Below are positions 1-7,478 of a DNA stretch of 14,110 nucleotides, one piece after another. The notes under the pieces were generated by a model. The model saw only the letters and a program-made list of their open reading frames with translations, had not been told where the DNA came from and did no database searches. The stretch lies in NCBI GenBank assembly GCA_036397475.1, contig DASWIV010000128.1:1-14110 (forward strand), read 5' to 3'. The first letter of the stretch is position 1. Each line of letters begins with the position of its first letter. The position numbers and the translations under genes are program-made. This DNA comes from DASWIV01 sp036397475. GTDB taxonomy: Bacteria; JAJVIF01; JAPKYR01.

Positions 1-777
1 TTCAGCGAAGTGCGCCCGTACGCCGAGGGCGACGATATCCGTCTCATCGACTGGAATGTCACCGCGAGAATGAACGCGCCGTACATCAAGCAGTTCATCG
101 AGGAGCGCGAGCTTAAAATTCACCTGCTCGTGGATATTTCCCCGTCCCACGATTTCGGGACCATAAACAGCCTGAAGCGCGACATGCTGACTGAATTTAC
201 GGCGACACTTGCGTGGCTGGGAATAAGCCGGAACGACAAGGTCGGAATTACCCTGTTTTCGGACAGGGTCGAAAAATCGTTTCCACCGAGGAAAGGCAAA
301 AAACAGCTTGCCAGGATCATCGAATCGCTCCTGTTCACAGAGCCGAAAGGCAAAGAAACAAAAATCGAGCCGGCGATTGCGTATACGGGAAAAGTATCGA
401 AAACCCGCGGGGTGGTTTTTATCATTTCGGATTTCATGACCGATGAAAATCTTGCCGCGCCACTCAAGGTTCTCTCATACAGGCAGGACGTGATTCTTGT
501 AAGGATCTCCGACAGGTGGGAGAGGGAGCTTCCTGATGTCGGGCTTGTTGAGATAGAGGACCCGGAATCCGGTGAGCTGCTTCTGGTTGATACGTCCGAC
601 AGGCAGGTTCGGGAAGCGTTTTCGGAGGTATCGTCGGAAAGGGATGTAGTGCTGGACCACGCCAGGAACCGGTCGGGAATTGAATTGATCGAGTTGAGCA
701 CGGGAGAGGATTTCATAAGGCCGCTCAGGAGATTTCTGAAACGCAGACGGGTAAGGCGCAGCTACAGGACAGGCTAG
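1..777 (+). CDS. DUF58 domain protein, 5'-truncated by window edge
   Basis: The frame is open from base 1, so the true start lies upstream and about 258 C-terminal residues are visible. The visible part begins inside the DUF58 signature: YAEGDDIRLIDWNVTAR at residues 7-23 matches the family's Y-x-x-GD-x-R-x-IDW-x-x-xAR motif. A von Willebrand A-like segment follows, with strand LLVDISPS, a DxSxS metal-site-like motif, and a later strand VVFIISDF. The C-terminus is basic (FLKRRRVRRSYRTG). DUF58 proteins are typically encoded beside MoxR-type AAA+ ATPases and vWA membrane proteins (Bat/Mox clusters) and are thought to act in chaperone-like or envelope-stress assemblies; no substrate is established. 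Those partners would be upstream, outside the view. The next gene is convergent, so this is the last gene of its operon. Family assignment is firm; function is not. Confidence 0.9.
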   Translation, partial: FSEVRPYAEGDDIRLIDWNVTARMNAPYIKQFIEERELKIHLLVDISPSHDFGTINSLKRDMLTEFTATLAWLGISRNDKVGITLFSDRVEKSFPPRKGKKQLARIIESLLFTEPKGKETKIEPAIAYTGKVSKTRGVVFIISDFMTDENLAAPLKVLSYRQDVILVRISDRWERELPDVGLVEIEDPESGELLLVDTSDRQVREAFSEVSSERDVVLDHARNRSGIELIELSTGEDFIRPLRRFLKRRRVRRSYRTG

Positions 778-921
778 GAACTTCGGCAACAGGTATTAAA
801 TCGGGTCGCGGGGCAAATTGATAAATGTGGAAGGGGACATCTGGGTAATGGTGTATTCGAAAAGAGGTGGAGACTGCGACGTGGGGTACGAATTGGAAGT
901 TGAGCTGAAATAGGAGAAAAC

Positions 922-940
922 TGCCGGCGCGACAGCCGCA
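922..940 (-). terminator. possible terminator of the glycogen operon
   Basis: Directly after the GH57 stop codon, read on the - strand, there is a GC-rich 6-bp stem with one bulge (arms 935-940 and 922-928, loop 929-934). It is followed by G and four T's (917-921). The stem is short and the T tract is short, so this is a weak intrinsic-terminator candidate supported mainly by position. Confidence 0.3.
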
Positions 941-2518
941 TTACGACTGTTTAAAATCGGTTTCGGTGAAGCAGGGATGCTTCCACATGTACTCGCTCAG
1001 TCGGAGATGGTCCATTACCCCGGTGTCCAGCATATCGCGGATCTCGCGGCAGGCGGTGATATGCTCCGCGAGGCGAATGTTCGCGTAGCCCGCCTGGGTC
1101 CCGGTGTGAAGAATGAACGGCCAGTCGGAGCTTTCGAGCAGGAGGAGTTCGCGTTCGTACTGCAGAAGCGCGTTGTGGACCTGTGGGTCCGGGTGATTTC
1201 CGAATTTAGCTTTCAATCTCTTAAGATGGCGGTTTAAACCGTAGATGTGCGGGTAAATCCATTCCGCCTGGTCGCTTCCCCATACTTCGCCGTAGCCGCC
1301 ATCGCCCCATGAAGAATGGGCGGGCATACCTCTACGGATTTCGCCGCCTCGCCTGAGGTAATCGGATGGGGTCAACGAATCAATATCGCCAATTTTCGAA
1401 AGCCCCCTGAACACATCGCCAAGCCAGTCCATTCCCTCGAACCACCAGTGTCCGAACAGCTCCGCGTCATATGGACATACAACTGTCGGAGTTTTCAGGC
1501 CGGACTCTTCCATCCAGCTTAATCTCCCCTGTACGCGCCTGACAAAATCTTCGGCATGAAGTTTTGCGGACTCCAGTGCGAGGTCGCGATCATATGGATC
1601 TTTTTTGTCGGTTTCGCCGGTGATAGCGTAATATTTGATGCCTGTAAACGTGTGCGCGACAGCGGGAGGCAGGTATGGTGCTATCTCTTCATCGGGAAGG
1701 TCGAAGCCGACGTCGCGGTAAAAGTCGCGATAATTGTAATCGCCCGGATATCCTTCCTCCGCCGACCATACCGCCTTTGATGTTTCACGGTCGCGTCCGA
1801 ACGCCACCGGACCAGTCGGACATTTTACCGGGATGAGGGGTTCGCCTGCGGGTAACTTTTCTCCCGGCGCCGCGAGTTCGATCGCGTGGGATTCGACAAA
1901 GAAAAATTTGATGCCCTCACTGGCAAGGATCGAATCGATGCCCTGGGTGAATCCACATTCCGGCAGCCATATGCCGTTCGGTTTTCTCCCGAGAATCCGC
2001 TCGTATACCCCAACCCCGACACGCACCTGCCGCTCGACGCTTCCCGGAGAATGAATGAGATGGGGAAGAAATCCATGAGTCGCGCCGCAGGTAATAATTT
2101 CGATGATATCAGCATCCTGAAGGGCACGAAGCGCACGCAGGAGTCCGCCACGCCCGTTCAGCAGGTCACGGATCTGAATCAGGCGGCCGGTATAAAATTC
2201 CACAAGAGGCTTGAACGGATCGTCATCCTTTTCGTGGCGGACTGCTTCATCGTAGAGCAGCCGCAGCCGGGTATTGATGTAGCGGACAGTCCTGGAATGC
2301 AGGAGTTCGTCGTCGAGCATCATAAGCAGTGTCGGCGAGAGGGTCATTGTAAGCCTGGCGGGGATGTGTTCCCGCCTGAGCTCTTCAAGCATCAGTACAA
2401 GAGGCGCGTAGGTTTCCACAACCGCCTCGAAAAGCCACTGCTCTTCGAGGAAGTTATCCCACTCGGGATGACGCACGTACGGAAGGTGCGCATGGAGCTG
2501 TAATATCAGTGACTTCAT
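941..2518 (-). CDS. GH57 1,4-alpha-glucan branching enzyme
   Basis: This 525-residue protein creates alpha-1,6 branch points in growing glycogen. It opens with the GH57 signature ILQLHAHLPYVRHPE (residues 5-19). The catalytic glutamate lies in WLPECGF (E187) and the acid/base aspartate in CPYDAELFGHWWFEG (D351). These spacings match characterised GH57 branching enzymes such as those of Thermococcus and Thermus. The C-terminal DUF1957-type helical region (about 405-515, HSSWGDGGYGEVW then DWPFILHTGTQAGYA) is complete. Length is normal for the bacterial branch of the family (about 520-530). The ATG at 2516-2518 is preceded by AGAGG with a 7-nt gap, and that site overlaps the end of glgA, only 10 nt upstream. 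It is the last gene of the operon and takes the place a GH13 GlgB would occupy elsewhere. A 4-alpha-glucanotransferase activity is the main alternative, but the sequence pattern and glgA/glgC context favour branching. Confidence 0.93.
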   Translation of the reverse strand: MKSLILQLHAHLPYVRHPEWDNFLEEQWLFEAVVETYAPLVLMLEELRREHIPARLTMTLSPTLLMMLDDELLHSRTVRYINTRLRLLYDEAVRHEKDDDPFKPLVEFYTGRLIQIRDLLNGRGGLLRALRALQDADIIEIITCGATHGFLPHLIHSPGSVERQVRVGVGVYERILGRKPNGIWLPECGFTQGIDSILASEGIKFFFVESHAIELAAPGEKLPAGEPLIPVKCPTGPVAFGRDRETSKAVWSAEEGYPGDYNYRDFYRDVGFDLPDEEIAPYLPPAVAHTFTGIKYYAITGETDKKDPYDRDLALESAKLHAEDFVRRVQGRLSWMEESGLKTPTVVCPYDAELFGHWWFEGMDWLGDVFRGLSKIGDIDSLTPSDYLRRGGEIRRGMPAHSSWGDGGYGEVWGSDQAEWIYPHIYGLNRHLKRLKAKFGNHPDPQVHNALLQYERELLLLESSDWPFILHTGTQAGYANIRLAEHITACREIRDMLDTGVMDHLRLSEYMWKHPCFTETDFKQS

Positions 2519-2528
2519 TTTTACGCCT

Positions 2529-4037
2529 CTATTTTGCAGAGGTTGCAGCCTCTACTTCACTGGACAATTTCTTATACATGGACATGTAAGCTGTTGCCTG
2601 CGTGTTCCACGAGAAATCCTTTTTCATGCCGTTAAGCATGAGGCTTGTCCAGTCGTCGGGATTAGCTCGGTACATCTCAACTGCTTTTTTCAGCGCGGTG
2701 ACAAAACTTCGCGGTGAAATTGAATTCATAACAAACCCGGTAGCTTTTCCATTTTTAACAGTCGTTGTTGTCGCGTTGACTATTGTGTCCTTCAGCCCTC
2801 CGGTTTTGGAAACCAGCGGAACGGTGCCATATTTCAGGCTGTACATCTGGTTCAGGCCGCAGGGCTCGTATTTGGATGGCATTGCGAAAATATCGCTTCC
2901 GGCTTCGATCAGGTGGGCGAGCTCATTCGAGAATGTAAGTTTCACCGCGACATTCTCAGGATATTTTTTCGCGGCTTTCTCCAGGAGGTCATGATAAACA
3001 GGATCGCCCGTTCCGAGGATGACGAGGGAACAATTCAGTTTGGCAATGTCTTTAATTGAACTGGCGATTATGTCCAGTCCTTTCTGCTCGGCGAGGCGGG
3101 TAACCATTCCGATAACCGGTCCTTCGGCATTGGCTGGGAGCCCCATTTCTTTCAGCATGACCCTGCGGCATTCGATTTTTCCGTCGAGATCGTCGACAGA
3201 AAAATTCGTCGGGATCAGTTTATCGGATTCGGGATTCCAGGCTTCATAATCGACACCGTTCAGGATTCCGGTAAGGTTGTTCGCCCGTGTTTTTAAAACG
3301 CCTTCAAGTCCGGCGCCGAATTCCCGGGTCTGGATCTCTTTCGCGTAGGTCGGGCTTACCGTTGTCACCTGGTCTGCGTAGAGAATTCCGCCTTTGAGAT
3401 AATTGACCTGGCCGAAATACTCAAGCCCATCGGGAGTGAAATAATCCCACGGAAGGTCGAGTGACGGGAATTTCTCGGCGGGAAAACGCCCCTGGTATCC
3501 GAGATTATGGATTGTCAGGACAGACTTTGTGTCAGCGAAAAATTTGTCGCTGCGATAATGCGTTTTCAGGTAGACAACCGCCATCGACGCCTGCCAGTCG
3601 TGAGCATGGACAATGTCGGGTTTGAAATCAAACAATTTGGCAGCTTCAAGCGCGGCCTTGGAAAATACCGAGAAACGAAGGTTGTTATCTTCATAATCGC
3701 GTCCCGATTCGGTGTATAGCTCATCCCTGTCGAATGCGCTCGGGTAATCTATGAACAGTACCGTCATTCCGGATGGATCGACGAGTTTGCGTATGGACGC
3801 GCCACCGGAATATCCGGGGAGGAAAAATTCCAGGCTTCCGGGGGGAATTTCGAGTTCGACATTATTTTTCTCGACCCAGTCCATTACCTGACGGTAATAC
3901 GGAACTACTGAGACTACATTTGCTCCGGAGCGGGCAAGTTCTACAGGCAGCGCACCGAGGACGTCTGCGAGTCCGCCCGTTTTACAGTACGGGACCATCT
4001 CGCTGCCGATCGATAATATGTTAAATTGATGACGCAT
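2529..4037 (-). CDS. glgA: Glycogen synthase (ADP-glucose, GT5)
   Basis: This GT-B enzyme transfers glucose from ADP-glucose to the non-reducing end of alpha-1,4-glucan in the cytoplasm. With the start at 4037 it has 502 residues. The N-terminal domain carries the ADP-glucose-binding KTGGLADVLGALP (K19) and HAHDWQ (about 144-149). The C-terminal domain carries RLAEQKGLD (R314, K319) and PSKYEPCGLNQMYSLKYG (E391), followed by SKTGGLKDTI; all are GT5 hallmarks. An in-frame ATG at 4064 would add nine residues (MFLMKRRRL), but these are encoded by the Shine-Dalgarno region itself: AGGAGG sits 6 nt before the ATG at 4037, so I chose that start. The gene then overlaps the end of glgC by 17 nt and lies 10 nt before the branching-enzyme gene, implying translational coupling. 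Confidence 0.95.
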   Translation of the reverse strand: MRHQFNILSIGSEMVPYCKTGGLADVLGALPVELARSGANVVSVVPYYRQVMDWVEKNNVELEIPPGSLEFFLPGYSGGASIRKLVDPSGMTVLFIDYPSAFDRDELYTESGRDYEDNNLRFSVFSKAALEAAKLFDFKPDIVHAHDWQASMAVVYLKTHYRSDKFFADTKSVLTIHNLGYQGRFPAEKFPSLDLPWDYFTPDGLEYFGQVNYLKGGILYADQVTTVSPTYAKEIQTREFGAGLEGVLKTRANNLTGILNGVDYEAWNPESDKLIPTNFSVDDLDGKIECRRVMLKEMGLPANAEGPVIGMVTRLAEQKGLDIIASSIKDIAKLNCSLVILGTGDPVYHDLLEKAAKKYPENVAVKLTFSNELAHLIEAGSDIFAMPSKYEPCGLNQMYSLKYGTVPLVSKTGGLKDTIVNATTTTVKNGKATGFVMNSISPRSFVTALKKAVEMYRANPDDWTSLMLNGMKKDFSWNTQATAYMSMYKKLSSEVEAATSAK

Positions 4038-5331
4038 GAGGCGCCTCCTCTTCATCAGAAACATAGGGACCCTGAAGGCGGGTGACTTCCCCGTTGGATT
4101 TCACGTGGGTCCATTTGGGCACAACGACTATTCCATTTTCGGTTACGGTGAAGTTTGCCCTGTCGAATCTTTTATCGTAGCCGATCTTCACGCCTTCCTC
4201 TATTATGCAGTTTTTATCGATTATGGCTTTCCTGATCCTGCAGTGCCTGCCTATGTCGGTGTCGGCGAACAGGATACTGTGTTCAACCTTGGAGTATGAA
4301 TGGACAAATACATTATGCGAGATAAGGCTGTCGCGGACAGTCGATCCGGAGATGATGCTTCCGGATGCGATCATCGAGTCGATCGCCTGTCCGTAGCGGC
4401 CTCCCTTTTCGGCGAAAACGAATTTCGCGGGAGGAAACGGCCGCATGAGGGTTCTTATAGGCCACGAATAGTTGTACATATTTATTGGCGGATGAACGGA
4501 GCGGACTTCCATGTTCGCTTCCCAGTAGCTGTCGAGCGTACCGACATCGCGCCAGTAAGTTTTTTCGCGCTCACCTTCGCCGGGGATCCAGTTGAGTGAG
4601 TAATCATAGGCGTAAATTTCTTCGCCTCGCTCAACAAGGTCGGGGATAATGTCTTTTCCGAAATCGTGGTTCGAGTTATCCCCTTTTTCCCTGTCTCGGA
4701 ATAGTGCTGTCCTGAGACCCTGGGTTTCCCAGAAATAATTTCCCATGCTGACCAGTGCCATCTCCGGATTGCCTGGCATGGGAGTGGGATTCGCGGGTTT
4801 TTCTTCAAACGCGATAATGCGGGATTTATCGTCGACTACTAATATGCCGAACCGGTTCGCGGCCTCCTCGACCGGATACGGGATGCAGGCGACTGTCAGC
4901 TTAGCGCCGCGGCGCAGGTGGAAGCGGAACATCTCGGCGACATTCATTTTGTAAATGTGGTCGCCACCGAATACCGCTACATGTTCAGGATTCAAATCCC
5001 ATATCAGATTCTGATTCTGGAAAACCGCGTCCGCCGTTCCCGTGTACCAGCGCTCGCCCGTACGCATCTGCGCCGGGACCGGATCGACAAAATGTCCGAC
5101 GGGACCATGGATGTTCCAGCCGCGTGAAAGATGCTTGTTCAGCGAATCGCTCATGAACTGGGTAAGGACTTTTATATGATAGAACTTTGAATTTATGAAA
5201 TTGGACAAACAGAAATCGATTATCCTGTAGGCGCCGGCGAATGGCACCGAAGGTTTGGCGCGGTCGAGTGTCAGGGGCATCAATCGCTCCCCGCGTCCGC
5301 CGGCGAGAATCATTGTCAGGACTTCAATCAT
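4021..5331 (-). CDS. glgC: Glucose-1-phosphate adenylyltransferase
   Basis: This enzyme makes ADP-glucose from ATP and glucose-1-phosphate, the committed step of bacterial glycogen synthesis. The 436-residue protein starts with the nucleotidyltransferase loop ILAGGRGERLMPLT (8-21), with R16 and K26 in the ADP-glucose pyrophosphorylase pattern. It continues with WYTGTADAVFQN (95-106), FGGDH (121-125, metal-binding aspartate), FEEKP (175-179), HDFGKDIIP (222-230) and WRDVGT (260-265). From about residue 300 come PPAKFVFAEKGGRYG and hexapeptide-like repeats (GSIISGSTV, SILFADTDIGRHCRIRKAIID) forming the C-terminal beta-helix with the allosteric region. The N-terminus lacks the longer arginine-rich leader of E. 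coli GlgC, so effector specificity cannot be inferred. The ATG lies 7 nt after the stop of the DUF4912-like gene, and the 3' end overlaps glgA. Operon membership is clear. Confidence 0.96.
   Translation of the reverse strand: MIEVLTMILAGGRGERLMPLTLDRAKPSVPFAGAYRIIDFCLSNFINSKFYHIKVLTQFMSDSLNKHLSRGWNIHGPVGHFVDPVPAQMRTGERWYTGTADAVFQNQNLIWDLNPEHVAVFGGDHIYKMNVAEMFRFHLRRGAKLTVACIPYPVEEAANRFGILVVDDKSRIIAFEEKPANPTPMPGNPEMALVSMGNYFWETQGLRTALFRDREKGDNSNHDFGKDIIPDLVERGEEIYAYDYSLNWIPGEGEREKTYWRDVGTLDSYWEANMEVRSVHPPINMYNYSWPIRTLMRPFPPAKFVFAEKGGRYGQAIDSMIASGSIISGSTVRDSLISHNVFVHSYSKVEHSILFADTDIGRHCRIRKAIIDKNCIIEEGVKIGYDKRFDRANFTVTENGIVVVPKWTHVKSNGEVTRLQGPYVSDEEEAPHASSI
4044..4049 (-). promoter_or_regulatory. 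Shine-Dalgarno site of glgA (decides start)
   Basis: AGGAGG on the - strand, 6 nt before the ATG at 4035-4037, lying inside the last codons of glgC. The longer start at 4064 would place this site inside the coding region and has no comparable site of its own. Confidence 0.8.
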
Positions 5332-5337
5332 GGATTA

Positions 5338-5841
5338 TTACCTGCCCTCCGAAAGGGCTTTTCTAATTATGGGATTCGCAAGGTCGATGGACGACGGCAA
5401 TTCATAGGGAATCCCGCCGGGGATTCGCGTCAACGGAAGCCGGATCGGATTCGTCACGAGTATGGGGGTTTCCTCGCCACTTGACGCCATTGAGATGACG
5501 TAAAGGTATTCCAGCCCGGGTTTGACATCGCTGTCCTGAAAACGTCCGATCGCATTGATGGGATACGATTGTTCGCGGTGAGTGTTGTCGCCATCCAGGC
5601 GCAGGCGTGTAAGGACGAATTCGTTGTCATGGTGCCGGTTAGCGGAGATTATTGTGGCAAGTTCCCAGAAGATAAGCGCGCGGTACGGTGTCACGGCTAT
5701 AGCGGCAGCTTCGTCGATACCACAGGATTCATCCCATTTCGACGGATCGGGGATTTCGGGCAGTCCGGCTCCAGGGGGACCGAGCTGCTCTTCCAGCATT
5801 CCATGCTGGTGCTCTTCTTGCCTCTCCTCTTCTGGAGACAT
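5338..5841 (-). CDS. DUF4912-like protein heading the glycogen operon
   Basis: This 167-residue soluble protein has no signal peptide or membrane segment. The first ~45 residues are charged and proline-rich, probably disordered (EEERQEEHQHG ... GPPGAGLPEIPDPSKWD). A beta-rich core follows, from about 50 to 150: ALIFWELATI, FVLTRLRLDG, GLEYLYVISM and LVTNPIRLPL. These resemble DUF4912, whose members have a WEL/WEI motif and a conserved SN/TN followed by a proline, and are often encoded next to GH57 branching enzymes. The role is unknown; glucan binding or regulation of the pathway is only a guess from context. I chose the ATG at 5839-5841 because the alternative TTG at 5866-5868 falls where transcription should begin from the promoter at 5872-5900. 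The gene is followed 6 nt later by glgC. Confidence 0.72.
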   Translation of the reverse strand: MSPEEERQEEHQHGMLEEQLGPPGAGLPEIPDPSKWDESCGIDEAAAIAVTPYRALIFWELATIISANRHHDNEFVLTRLRLDGDNTHREQSYPINAIGRFQDSDVKPGLEYLYVISMASSGEETPILVTNPIRLPLTRIPGGIPYELPSSIDLANPIIRKALSEGR

Positions 5842-5871
5842 AATAATTCTTCGACCTTCTTCCAACAACGT

Positions 5872-5900
5872 ATTATAACATGCCGAACTATACTGCTTAA
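5872..5900 (-). promoter_or_regulatory. sigma70-like promoter of the glycogen operon
   Basis: On the - strand a perfect TATAAT (-10, 5872-5877) lies 17 nt from TTAAGC (-35, 5895-5900). It predicts a leader of about 20-25 nt before the ATG at 5841. A second, overlapping candidate is TTGAAA (5909-5914), 16-nt spacer, TATAGT (5887-5892). Either would drive all four glycogen genes; two start sites are possible. Confidence 0.6.
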
Positions 5901-5980
5901 CCGCCCATTTTCAAGTTTAGGAGTACGATTTTACGTGGATGTTACATCTGTGTTACCGGGAGCGCGAATATCCGGGAGCA

Positions 5981-5995
5981 CCGACATCCTGTCGG
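5981..5995. repeat. small palindromic hairpin in spacer
   Basis: Arms CCGACA and TGTCGG flank a 3-nt loop. The flanking bases GCA and CAC extend it imperfectly. A second GC-rich near-palindrome (GTCC...GGAC) follows at 6003-6022. Neither is followed by a T tract, so they look more like REP-type intergenic palindromes than intrinsic terminators. Confidence 0.4.
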
Positions 5996-6054
5996 CACAG
6001 AAGTCCCCGGCGTAAGCCCGGACATCAGGACTAACTACCATTTGTTACGCAACC

Positions 6055-6144
6055 GGAGTCTCGCGTTCCCGGTCAGGATGCGTGATGGGAATCCCGCGCT
6101 CCGGCGTTTAGGAATGCGTATGAGGAGTCTCGCGTTCCAGGTCA
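6055..6144. repeat. degenerate tandem ~36-bp repeat, locus A
   Basis: Three related units lie head to tail: a partial one at 6055-6075, a full one at 6076-6110 and a variant at 6111-6144. Units share the order ATGCGT, GGAATCCCGCG-like, CTCC or TTCC, and in the full unit GGCGTTTA. The 21-mers at 6055-6075 and 6124-6144 differ at one base. Bases 6078-6113 match 11928-11963 with a single mismatch in 36. The last unit runs into the stop codon of the acetyltransferase gene (6142-6144). There are no spacers between units and no cas genes, so it is not CRISPR. Confidence 0.75.
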
Positions 6145-6960
6145 CTCCCTGTTTTTTCCCATCCATTTGATAGCGTGATCGACCAGCGCTCGTTGGGGGA
6201 AAAATTTGCATGGCGCAAGACCGATTGTCCCGTAGGTCACGGAATCGGTCTCATTTTCGAACGCCGCCCCAACCTTGTTGAAATCTTCCTCCATCGTCTC
6301 GAAATCCTCAAATTCGATCCACCTGGACTTATCCTCATCTTTAATGGCACACCCACGGAATTTGACCTTTTTAGACGGCCACGTCGCGCGGTATTCCGCA
6401 AGGTGCAGCGACGTATTGCGGTCGTGGTTGACTCCAAGGAGGAGCACACTACCACCAAGATCATAAATTTTACGTAGTGGGGACTCATCTCCCAGCGGAT
6501 ACTCTTGCGGCTGCCCGTTGAGAATTTCCTCTGCCTTCGGACCAATCGCGGCGAACGACGCTTCCGGGTGATTAGTCCTGATGGCACCGGGCAGCGTACG
6601 TATGCACTCCACAATCGCTCCCATTTTTCTGGTTGGGGTAATATTCGGATCGAATCCAGGCATATTGTCGCGGATCGTCTGCCACCACGATTCCGGTACG
6701 GGCGGATGTTCCCATTCGGATGGCTCAGAGTTCGCTCCGGTGAATGTCGGAACAACAATTGTGCCATCCGGACCAACCACATTCAGTAGTGCTTCCACAA
6801 CTGCCTGCGCTCCCCCGACAACCCATCCGATCTTAGACAGTGACGAATGCATGATCATGACCATGCCATTTTTTAATCCGAGCGCTTTAAAATCACGAAC
6901 CATTATGTCTATCGTGATAGGCTCTTTTCCGGTTGCTATTATTATGTCCTGTTCAGCCAT
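6142..6960 (-). CDS. AAC(3)-family N-acetyltransferase
   Basis: This 272-residue protein belongs to the AAC(3)/YokD fold, which transfers acetyl groups from acetyl-CoA to amines and includes aminoglycoside 3-N-acetyltransferases and non-resistance relatives such as FrbF. Visible signatures are VMIMHSSLSKIGWVVGG (34-50), LLNVVGPDGTIVVPTFT (58-74), IRTNHPEASFAAIG (127-140, H131) and PLGDESPLRKIYDLGGSVLLLGVNHDRNTSLHLAEYRA (155-192, H179 and H186). Together they cover the acetyl-CoA loop and the conserved histidines. Length is typical. There is no signal peptide. The ATG overlaps the end of the upstream membrane-protein gene by 8 nt, so the two are likely co-translated. No strong Shine-Dalgarno is seen, consistent with coupling. 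Chromosomal setting without integron or transposon marks means actual drug resistance is not implied; the natural substrate is unknown. Confidence 0.9.
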   Translation of the reverse strand: MAEQDIIIATGKEPITIDIMVRDFKALGLKNGMVMIMHSSLSKIGWVVGGAQAVVEALLNVVGPDGTIVVPTFTGANSEPSEWEHPPVPESWWQTIRDNMPGFDPNITPTRKMGAIVECIRTLPGAIRTNHPEASFAAIGPKAEEILNGQPQEYPLGDESPLRKIYDLGGSVLLLGVNHDRNTSLHLAEYRATWPSKKVKFRGCAIKDEDKSRWIEFEDFETMEEDFNKVGAAFENETDSVTYGTIGLAPCKFFPQRALVDHAIKWMGKNRE

Positions 6961-7357
6961 TGTGTTGTAGTTTCAATCCAAGCAGCTCCTGTAAATGTTC
7001 CGCTGCATCTTCGACATTCGGCGCTGCCATCAGGTATCCCCGGTGATCCGCCGTGCGTATCGCCAGAAGCTTTCGGCCATTTATCGGAAATATCATACTG
7101 AATCCTGATAGTTTATGCTGCGCGAAAATGGATGAGGATTCTCTCCTGTTGTAATTGTCAACGGGAAGCTGCAGAATTCCTGTAATAACCGCGATCAGTT
7201 CGGGAAAAATTTGAGCGTAGCTCGCCAGGTTCAAGCCGCCGGACCATGGTGAGACTGAAAAGAAGGACCAGTGAGCGGCGACCATCGCTATCATCGCGAT
7301 GTACGCAACTATTATCCAGAGATTTCCACGGTAATTAATTTCGACCAGAGGATCCAT
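6953..7357 (-). CDS. small membrane protein with PH-like C-terminal part
   Basis: This 134-residue protein is not firmly recognised. One clear membrane segment spans about residues 13-32 (LWIIVAYIAMIAMVAAHWSF); a second hydrophobic stretch (ELIAVITGILQL, 53-64) is shorter and may be a beta strand. The C-terminal part, about 65-130, ends with YLMAAPNVEDAAEHLQELLGL. That resembles the last strand and helix of bacterial PH-like (bPH) domains, where a YLIGT-NPE-x-A pattern is common. The protein at 10089-10577 ends in a similar way. The ATG is at 7355-7357 with no convincing Shine-Dalgarno and a predicted very short leader. The 3' end overlaps the acetyltransferase gene by 8 nt, so a two-gene operon is likely. 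Function unknown. Confidence 0.65.
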   Translation of the reverse strand: MDPLVEINYRGNLWIIVAYIAMIAMVAAHWSFFSVSPWSGGLNLASYAQIFPELIAVITGILQLPVDNYNRRESSSIFAQHKLSGFSMIFPINGRKLLAIRTADHRGYLMAAPNVEDAAEHLQELLGLKLQHNG

Positions 7358-7368
7358 GCCTGGGACTG

Positions 7369-7397
7369 ATTTTAAGGGGTTGGGTGATTTAATTCAA
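7369..7397 (-). promoter_or_regulatory. promoter of the membrane protein/acetyltransferase operon
   Basis: On the - strand TTGAAT (7392-7397) and TAAAAT (7369-7374) are separated by exactly 17 nt. The -10 box ends 11 nt before the ATG at 7357. That would give a nearly leaderless transcript, in keeping with the missing ribosome site. Confidence 0.5.
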
Positions 7398-7478
7398 ATA
7401 CATGAGGATAGTTAGAACGCTGACCTGATCCCCGAAAACAGGACCAGTATAAGTTCTGGTTGGTTTGATGTCTTATGT

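Noticed and set aside
818..913. A 31-residue open frame (TTG or GTG start) between the DUF58 gene and the glycogen operon, reading like a protein end (GDIWVMVYSKRGGDCD...)
   Set aside because: Too short, no clear ribosome site and no recognised family. It could be a remnant of a gene but cannot be supported.
1886..2503. 205-residue + strand open frame opposite the branching-enzyme gene
   Set aside because: Antisense shadow of a well-conserved GH57 gene; the translated sequence has no family features.
6055..6144. Possible CRISPR array
   Set aside because: Units are degenerate and contiguous with no unique spacers between constant repeats, and no cas genes are near.
7358..7478. Further upstream continuation of hsdS in the same frame
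   Set aside because: The frame is open back to 7416, but the residues before about 7479 do not look like HsdS, so I did not extend the remnant.
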